From Actinacidiphila glaucinigra (GTDB lineage Bacteria > Actinomycetota > Actinomycetes > Streptomycetales > Streptomycetaceae), in contig NZ_FZOF01000003.1 in assembly GCF_900188405.1 (NCBI RefSeq), positions 248,001 through 312,000 of the forward strand: a stretch of DNA of 64,000 nucleotides, in the 5' to 3' direction. Under the pieces are notes generated by a model, which did no database searches, had not been told where the DNA came from, and saw only the letters and a list, made by a program, of their open reading frames with translations. Numbering within the stretch: the stretch's first letter is position 1; every line of letters starts with the position of its first letter. The position numbers and the translations under genes are program-made. This document shows, in pieces, positions 59,159 to 64,000 of the stretch.

Positions 59159-59852
59159 CCGGCCAGGCCTGCTCGACGACGGCCGCCGGGTCGGCGGTGC
59201 GCCGCAGGTACGCCTGGAGGGAGGCCGACTGCTCGGCCGCCGCCCGGACCTGAAGGGCGTGCAGGTCCGCCAGCGCCATCAGGCCGACGGGCTCGTGCCG
59301 CTCCCCCATGCGGCGCACCACGCGGGCCGCGGCCACCGCGTCGGCCCGTGCGTCGTGGGCGCCCTCCAACTCCACCCCGTAGTGGGCGCACAGCGCCTGC
59401 AGGGCCCGCCTGCCCTTGCGGTACTTGTCGACGTGCTTGTCGATGACCAGCGGGTCGATGACGGGCGCGGGCACGCCGCCCAGCCGTTCGCCGACCGACG
59501 CGACGCCGTGCCGCCGGCACTCGCGGTCGAGCAGCGACAGGTCGTAACGGGCGTTCATCACCACCAGCGGTGTGCCCGAGCGCAGCACCTCGGCGACGGC
59601 GTGGGCGATCTCCCCGACCGCCGTGCCCGCCGGGGCGCCGTGCGCGCGGGCGTGGGCGGTCGAGATGCCGTGGATCGCCGACGCCTGCTCGGGTATGGCG
59701 ACGCCCGGGTCGAGCAGCCAGGTCCGCTCGTGCGAGACGGCCCCGTCGGCCTCCAGCCGTACGACGGCGGCGGTGACGATGTGGTCGGTCTCGACGTCGG
59801 TGCCGGTGGTCTCCAGGTCGAACGCGACCAGCGCGTCGCTGATCCAGCTCAT
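59139..59852 (-). CDS. DnaQ-like 3'-5' exonuclease
   Basis: The 237-residue protein is a DEDDh exonuclease: 'AFDLETTGTD' (Asp12, Glu14), 'HGISTAHARAHG', 'MNARYDLSLLDRE' and 'GAHDARADAVA' carry the metal and catalytic residues. The size without further domains matches stand-alone actinobacterial DNA polymerase III epsilon-like exonucleases. It would act on single-stranded DNA or RNA ends. It overlaps the propeller gene tail to tail. Confidence 0.9.
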   Translation of the reverse strand: MSWISDALVAFDLETTGTDVETDHIVTAAVVRLEADGAVSHERTWLLDPGVAIPEQASAIHGISTAHARAHGAPAGTAVGEIAHAVAEVLRSGTPLVVMNARYDLSLLDRECRRHGVASVGERLGGVPAPVIDPLVIDKHVDKYRKGRRALQALCAHYGVELEGAHDARADAVAAARVVRRMGERHEPVGLMALADLHALQVRAAAEQSASLQAYLRRTADPAAVVEQAWPVIPRPR

Positions 59853-60086
59853 CGCGCGGCCCCCGTGCCCGCGGCGTCCCCCGCGCCGCGCGGGCGGGTG
59901 CCCGCGGTCCTCCTCCGTCCGGAGCCGGCCGGCCTTGCCCGGCGTCGTCCCATGCCCATTGGCGCACGTCCTTCCCGCGGTTCCCCCGTGTGTCGCTCCA
60001 TCATCCCGCGCGCCACTGACACTGCCGCGGCCGGGCTGTCGGAGAGGCCCGCCCGGGGCGGTCCGCCGGGGCCGGCCACCGGGCCG

Positions 60087-61334
60087 TCAGGAGACCGGAC
60101 GGGAGTCGGCCCAGACGCCCTCGAACTCCTCGCGGTAGATCTCGAACAGCCCGTGCTCGGCCTCCGCGGTCTCGCCGGCCCTGGTCTGCACGAGTTCCCG
60201 CGGCCCGCCGCGCAGGATGAGCACCGGCGCCTCCATGCCGCGGGCCTTGCGCAGGTAGGGCTGGACGACCGCGATGCCGTCCGAGGTGTCGCCGTCCACG
60301 AGGTAGGCGGTGAAGCGCGGGGTCTCGTCGAAGACCCGGATCTCGAACGCGGCGGTGTCCCGCAGCCGGGCCCGCACCCGCCGCATGTGCATGATGTTCA
60401 TCTCGACGGAGCGGCTGAGCTCGCCGCGGCCGAGCCCGAGTTCGCGCTCACGGCGGCGGACGGCGCTGCTCGCCGGGTTGAGGAAGAGCAGCCGCACCCG
60501 GCAGCCGGACTCCGCCAGCCGCACCAGGCGCTTGCCCGAGTAGTTCTGCACGAGCAGGTTGAGGCCGATGCCCACGGCGTCGAGCCGTCGCGCGCTCCCG
60601 AACAGGTCCTCGGCCGGCAGCTGCCGCTGCAGCCGCACCCGGTCGGGGTAGACGCCGACGACGTCGGCGTAGCGGTCGGCGACGAGCTCCTCGACGGCGT
60701 CCACGGGCAGCCGCTCGGCGGAGGGGTAGCCGGGCCCGGAGCCGAGCACGTCCAGCAGCCGGGCGGCGGCCCGCTCGGCCTGGTCCAGGACGGTGCGGGT
60801 CAGGGCCCGGTTGCGGGAGACGACGTGCCGGGCCACCTCCAGCTCGTCCAGGGCGAGTTCGAGCTCCCGGCGGTCGTCGAGGTAGGGCTCGAAGCACGGC
60901 CAGTGCTGGACGGCGAGCTCGCGCAGCTGCGGCAGCGTCAGGAAGCTGAGGATGTTGTCGTCGGCCGGGTCGAGCAGGAACCCCTTGCGCCGGCTGACCT
61001 CGCGCACGGCGGCCGCCCGCTGCACCCACTCGTGACCGGCCGGGCCCGCGGCCGCGACCACCCACTCGTCGCCGTGCACGGGTTCGTAGATCGGGCGCAG
61101 CACGGCGTTGACGACGGCGCGCAGGCGCTGTTCGACGAGATTGAGCCATACGTACGCCCGTCCGGCGCGCCGTGCGCGGGTACGCACCTCGGCCCACTCG
61201 TCGGCGCCCCAGTCCAGTTCCGCTCCGATCTCCAACGGCAGTGCGAGGGCGGCCGTACCGGTGCTTGCCTCGCCGATGCCGCCGCCCGGGTCCCCCTGAT
61301 CACCACCACCGGGGAGCACCAGACCTCCCGACAT
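60087..61334 (-). CDS. SAV_2148-family HEPN-domain protein
   Basis: The 415-residue protein is strongly like a conserved streptomycete family named after SAV_2148 and described as HEPN-containing: 'GRAYVWLNLVEQRLRAVVNAVLR', 'SRRKGFLLDPADDNILSFL' and 'PCFEPYLDDRRELELALDE' blocks. HEPN domains are helical and often RNA-cleaving, but the usual RX4-6H motif is not evident here by eye. The C-terminal half reads like a phospholipase D-type or receptor-like fold with 'VRLLFLNPASSAVRRRE'. The ATG at 61334 was chosen by likeness to relatives. Function unknown. Confidence 0.8.
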   Translation of the reverse strand: MSGGLVLPGGGDQGDPGGGIGEASTGTAALALPLEIGAELDWGADEWAEVRTRARRAGRAYVWLNLVEQRLRAVVNAVLRPIYEPVHGDEWVVAAAGPAGHEWVQRAAAVREVSRRKGFLLDPADDNILSFLTLPQLRELAVQHWPCFEPYLDDRRELELALDELEVARHVVSRNRALTRTVLDQAERAAARLLDVLGSGPGYPSAERLPVDAVEELVADRYADVVGVYPDRVRLQRQLPAEDLFGSARRLDAVGIGLNLLVQNYSGKRLVRLAESGCRVRLLFLNPASSAVRRRERELGLGRGELSRSVEMNIMHMRRVRARLRDTAAFEIRVFDETPRFTAYLVDGDTSDGIAVVQPYLRKARGMEAPVLILRGGPRELVQTRAGETAEAEHGLFEIYREEFEGVWADSRPVS

Positions 61335-61458
61335 CACGACTGCACCCGCCTTCCCGCCCCCGTCCACGATCAAGGAAGGGTACTGCGGGGCGGGAGGCGG
61401 TGCAGCCGTAACGCCGCTACTTCACCACATGCTTACCGGCTCCGGCGGGGCCGGACGG

Positions 61459-62751
61459 TCAGTGTCCCCGCCCGTTGCGGCCCGAGAGCTCGTCCGGTGT
61501 GAGCGGGCTCATGGCGGTCACGTCGCGCGGCGCGAGCTGGAAGCCCTGCCAGTGGATCGGCATGGGCGTCTGGTCCTCGTCGCGAGGGATGTGGTGGAAG
61601 CCGACGTTGACCCACATCACCGGGTGCGTGAGGGTCTCGCCGTTCGCCCACTTGTCCACCGAGGTGCCCCGGCCGTGGCAGGCCGGGTCGCTGTTGCCGC
61701 TGGCCAGTCGCTCGCAGGCCCGGTACTGGGTGACGTACAGGTCCTTCGAGGTGTAGGCGTGCGCGTCGTAGCGGTCGGAGTGCTGCCGGACCAGCTCCCA
61801 GGATCGCGGGTGCCGGTCGGTGTTCTTCCCGGCCGTGGAGACCACGCGCCACCAGCGGCGCAGCGCGGAGTTGGCGGCGAGTTCCCTGCCGACCGGCGTC
61901 CGGGTGGTCTTCAGGACGGCGGAGCCGGCGCCCCGGCCGGCCTTCTTGGTGTCGTACTGCTCGACCTTCGCCCGGTTGGAGCCGTCCAGGCCGAAGTCCA
62001 GCCGCCAGAAGACCGAGTGGTAGTGGCTGGTGGCGTGGTCGTGGCGGCCCTTGCCGATGGGCCAGCCGGTCCCCTCGCCGCTGTAGTCGCCGGGCGAGAG
62101 GTCGCCGGTGGCGCCCATCTTGGCGGTGATGGTGCCGTCGTCGGAGAAGTTCCACTGGGTGACGTACTCGTACCAGCCGAGCTGGGACACGGAGAAGACG
62201 ACCAGGTCGCTGCCCTGAGCGGTGTACTTCTTCGCGGTGCCGTGCTCGTCGTACACGTCGCTGCGGTAGGCGTGGCCGCGCGGCGCGGTGGTGGCGCACA
62301 GCGCCTTGACGGTGCGTTCCTGCTGCGGGATGTAGGCCGCGCTGATGGTGCCGCCGGGGCACTCCTCGGGGCCGATGTCGACGGCGGTGTTGCCGAAGCC
62401 GATGTCGGACAGGTCGTTGTACTCGGTCAGCCCGGAGTCGTACGGGACGTTGACCTGCGCGAGGGTGGCGGAGTTCAGCACCTTGAGGGGCTGCGGCTCC
62501 TTCCTCGGCCGGTACGCGATCTTCTCCAGGACCAGGCCCTTGGTGCCGCTCATGCGCCAGCACATGCTCCAGCCGGTGCCGTTGGGCAGGGTCCTGGTGA
62601 GGGCGGTGGCGGTGCCGCAGTCCGCCGCGGCGGCCGTGCCGGCCCGGGGGGCCGCGACGGCCCGTCCGGTCGTGGAGCCCGCGACGAGCGCGGGCAGGAG
62701 GAGGAGCGCCGAGGCCGTTCCGAGGGCCCGGCGCACATGGGTGGTGCGCAT
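61459..62751 (-). CDS. Secreted copper amine oxidase catalytic domain
   Basis: The 430-residue protein has a Tat/Sec-type signal peptide (about 1-46) and then only the catalytic beta-sandwich of copper amine oxidases. Copper ligands are visible in 'SHYHSVFWRLDF' (HxH) and 'GFHHIPRDED'. The cofactor site, normally N-Y-D/E with Tyr becoming topaquinone, reads 'GWYEY' (Trp193, Tyr194), so the Tyr and Glu are kept but the Asn is Trp. 'YNDLSDIGFGN' probably holds the catalytic base. The N-terminal domains are missing and lie in the next gene upstream, 19 bp away. Substrate unknown. Confidence 0.85.
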   Translation of the reverse strand: MRTTHVRRALGTASALLLLPALVAGSTTGRAVAAPRAGTAAAADCGTATALTRTLPNGTGWSMCWRMSGTKGLVLEKIAYRPRKEPQPLKVLNSATLAQVNVPYDSGLTEYNDLSDIGFGNTAVDIGPEECPGGTISAAYIPQQERTVKALCATTAPRGHAYRSDVYDEHGTAKKYTAQGSDLVVFSVSQLGWYEYVTQWNFSDDGTITAKMGATGDLSPGDYSGEGTGWPIGKGRHDHATSHYHSVFWRLDFGLDGSNRAKVEQYDTKKAGRGAGSAVLKTTRTPVGRELAANSALRRWWRVVSTAGKNTDRHPRSWELVRQHSDRYDAHAYTSKDLYVTQYRACERLASGNSDPACHGRGTSVDKWANGETLTHPVMWVNVGFHHIPRDEDQTPMPIHWQGFQLAPRDVTAMSPLTPDELSGRNGRGH

Positions 62752-62770
62752 CGTTTCTGGGTCTCCGCTC

Positions 62771-63610
62771 TTAGTGGATCCGGCCGACGGTGCGGTCGCT
62801 GAGGTCGACGACGAGATTGGTCGTGTCGATCCACGGCCCGTCCTTCACCTGCGTGAACAGCCGTACGCACCGGTGCCGACCGCACTTGGCCAGACCGGCG
62901 GGGGCGGACTGCTCCGCGGTGTTGAACGAGATGCCGCGCAGCCGCAGCTGGTCGGGCGAGGTGAGGTCCCCGCCCTTGGTGGCGGCCGTGAAGTCGGCAC
63001 GGAGCCCCGTACCGAGGGCGTCCCCGATGAGCAGGCTCGCGGCCTCCCGGGTCTCGTCGGCCGATGGCGGCGGCTGCAGGCCGGTGGCGGTGTCGGTGCG
63101 CTCGACGGTGCCGGAGGCGAGGTCGACGGTCTTCTTCACGAGCCGGTCGTGCCCGTAGTCGTAGAAGAGCACCTCGACCCGTCTGGCCCGGTCGGTCCGC
63201 GCCCCCGTGGCGTCGGCCGGTTCGGCGAGGTCGGTGTCGAGGTACTCCGGGCCGCGCCCGCCGTCCACGTCCTGCGCGCTGCGCAGCGCGTCGCGGCCCA
63301 GGGCTATGGACTTCGCCCGGTCGACCTCGGCCTTGGTCAGAGGCCCGCGACCGCTCTGGTGCGCGCCCTCGGGCGCTTCGTTCTCCGTCACATCACCGCT
63401 GCCCGCGTCCTGCTGCCCCGGCGCTCCCGGCGCGGCGGCGGGGCCGCCCGTCGTGGAGTGGTCGTCGCCGGAGGCGTCACGCGGCAGCGTGATGCCGATC
63501 ATCACCGCCGTGGCGACGACGGCCGTGCCGCCGCCCCACAGGGCGCGCTTGATTCCGCGCCCGAGCCCTCCCTTTTGCGGTAAGGAACGGCTTTCCCCCT
63601 GATCTGTCAC
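62771..63610 (-). CDS. Membrane-anchored N-terminal (N2/N3-like) amine oxidase domain
   Basis: The 279-residue protein has a cytoplasmic start, one span (about 24-44), a low-complexity linker (about 50-90) and a domain with 'GPLTKAEVDRAKSIALG', 'VEVLFYDYGHDRLVKKTVDL' and 'TATGLQPPPSADETREAAS'. These are the features of the N2/N3 domains that precede the catalytic domain in normal copper amine oxidases. GGGGAG precedes the GTG at 63610. The catalytic half is the next gene in the operon, so the two products probably assemble outside the membrane. Confidence 0.8.
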   Translation of the reverse strand: MTDQGESRSLPQKGGLGRGIKRALWGGGTAVVATAVMIGITLPRDASGDDHSTTGGPAAAPGAPGQQDAGSGDVTENEAPEGAHQSGRGPLTKAEVDRAKSIALGRDALRSAQDVDGGRGPEYLDTDLAEPADATGARTDRARRVEVLFYDYGHDRLVKKTVDLASGTVERTDTATGLQPPPSADETREAASLLIGDALGTGLRADFTAATKGGDLTSPDQLRLRGISFNTAEQSAPAGLAKCGRHRCVRLFTQVKDGPWIDTTNLVVDLSDRTVGRIH

Positions 63611-63844
63611 GTAGGTCTCCCCTGTGTCGTACTGTCACTCGTTTCGACGGCGCTTCGACGGCACAGGTTGCCCCGGGACGGTGGATTCTTGCGGCAGGCG
63701 TGGGAATTGGGACACCCGTAACGGGGAAGATCTTGGCGATTCCATACCGGGAGGGGCCCAATTGCGTGACGATGCCCTTTCGGCACCGATGTGGCCGGGG
63801 TGCGGCCTACCGGCGCCCGGCGAAGAAGTGGAAGAGTCGACGAC

Positions 63845-64000
63845 ATGCAGGTCTGGCCGGGTCAGGCATATCCCCTCGGCGCCACGTACGACGGCGCCGG
63901 CACCAACTTCGCGGTGTTCTCCGAGACCGCCGAACGGATCGAGCTGTGTCTGCTGCACGACGACGGTTCGGAGACCGCCGTCGAGTTGCGCGAGGCGGAC
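63845..64000 (+). CDS. glgX: Glycogen debranching enzyme GlgX, N-terminal part
   Basis: The first 52 codons of a gene that runs out of the window. 'VWPGQAYPLGATYDGAGTNFAVFS' text is the start of the CBM48 domain of bacterial GlgX/isoamylase enzymes, which remove alpha-1,6 branches from limit dextrins of glycogen. GGAAGAG lies seven bases before the ATG. The 234-bp gap to the divergent amine oxidase gene contains a 10-bp direct repeat (TTCGACGGC twice near 63643-63662) and a CCCAATTG/CAATTGGG-like inverted pair, possible regulatory sites. Confidence 0.9.
   Translation, partial: MQVWPGQAYPLGATYDGAGTNFAVFSETAERIELCLLHDDGSETAVELREAD

Noticed and set aside
1-64000. tRNA, rRNA genes and CRISPR arrays
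   Set aside because: No cloverleaf with a GGTTCGAATCC-type T arm, no rRNA blocks and no regularly spaced short repeats were found by eye on either strand.

Overview
The window is high-GC actinobacterial DNA and almost certainly comes from a Streptomyces chromosome. The support is the strong third-position G/C bias in every convincing reading frame, many GTG/TTG starts, several start codons that sit a few bases after a TANNNT -10 box (leaderless type), GTGA/ATGA overlaps between cistrons, and Streptomyces-typical families (SAV_2148-type HEPN protein, Cys-ending leader peptide before the sulfite reductase gene, BglC-type beta-glucosidase, short sortase with an anchored substrate). No rRNA, tRNA, CRISPR array, prophage or full insertion sequence was seen.

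Layout. 1-4.4 kb: end of an oligosaccharide ABC importer (binding protein, two permeases) followed, after a repeat-rich gap, by a GH1 beta-glucosidase. 4.6-9.5 kb: a mini membrane protein, ribosome GTPase RsgA with a 23-codon ORF ahead of it, a duplicated membrane protein, a sortase and its likely substrate, and an ECF sigma factor with a probable membrane partner. 9.5-17.8 kb: glyoxalase-like protein, AraC regulator, YihY/BrkB membrane protein divergent from an acyl-CoA dehydrogenase, a GAF regulator, a GNAT gene bracketed by two 175-bp MITE-like repeats, and a PfkB sugar kinase. 17.9-27.6 kb: a sulfur assimilation block in pathway order of supply: leader peptide, sulfite reductase, small Cys4 protein, APS reductase, APS kinase, ATP sulfurylase CysD/CysN, sulfonate importer SsuABC and a sirohydrochlorin chelatase that makes siroheme for the sulfite reductase. 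27.6-43.3 kb: mixed metabolism and membrane genes, two luciferase-like monooxygenases, a signal-peptidase-like protein lacking its catalytic residues, an HxlR regulator beside an aminotransferase, an MMPL transporter, an esterase, and a redox-type cluster (pirin, FMN reductase, monooxygenase) whose two transcription units share an operator-like palindrome.

44-49.8 kb is the most interesting coding block: a tightly coupled five-gene operon of P450, serine-palmitoyltransferase-like alpha-oxoamine synthase, YghO-type GNAT acyltransferase, NAD(P)-dependent reductase and a PapA/condensation-type acyltransferase. The middle three match the core logic of bacterial ceramide synthesis; the two outer genes suggest further hydroxylation and acylation of a sphingolipid-like product. 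49.9-57.4 kb holds a carboxylate-amine ligase, a 1227-residue CHAT caspase-like protein and unknown genes; 57.5-64 kb holds a beta-propeller protein, a DEDD exonuclease, the HEPN protein, a copper amine oxidase split over two genes, and the start of glgX.

Noncoding highlights: two copies of a large palindromic intergenic element (about 9968-10509 and 30974-31608), each made of one type-1 and one type-2 arm and each lying between convergent genes; the MITE pair; a five-run G-quadruplex tract between convergent genes; several strong hairpin terminators; and probable operators beside the HxlR, pirin and monooxygenase genes. All functions are inferred from reading the sequence; no database search was run.
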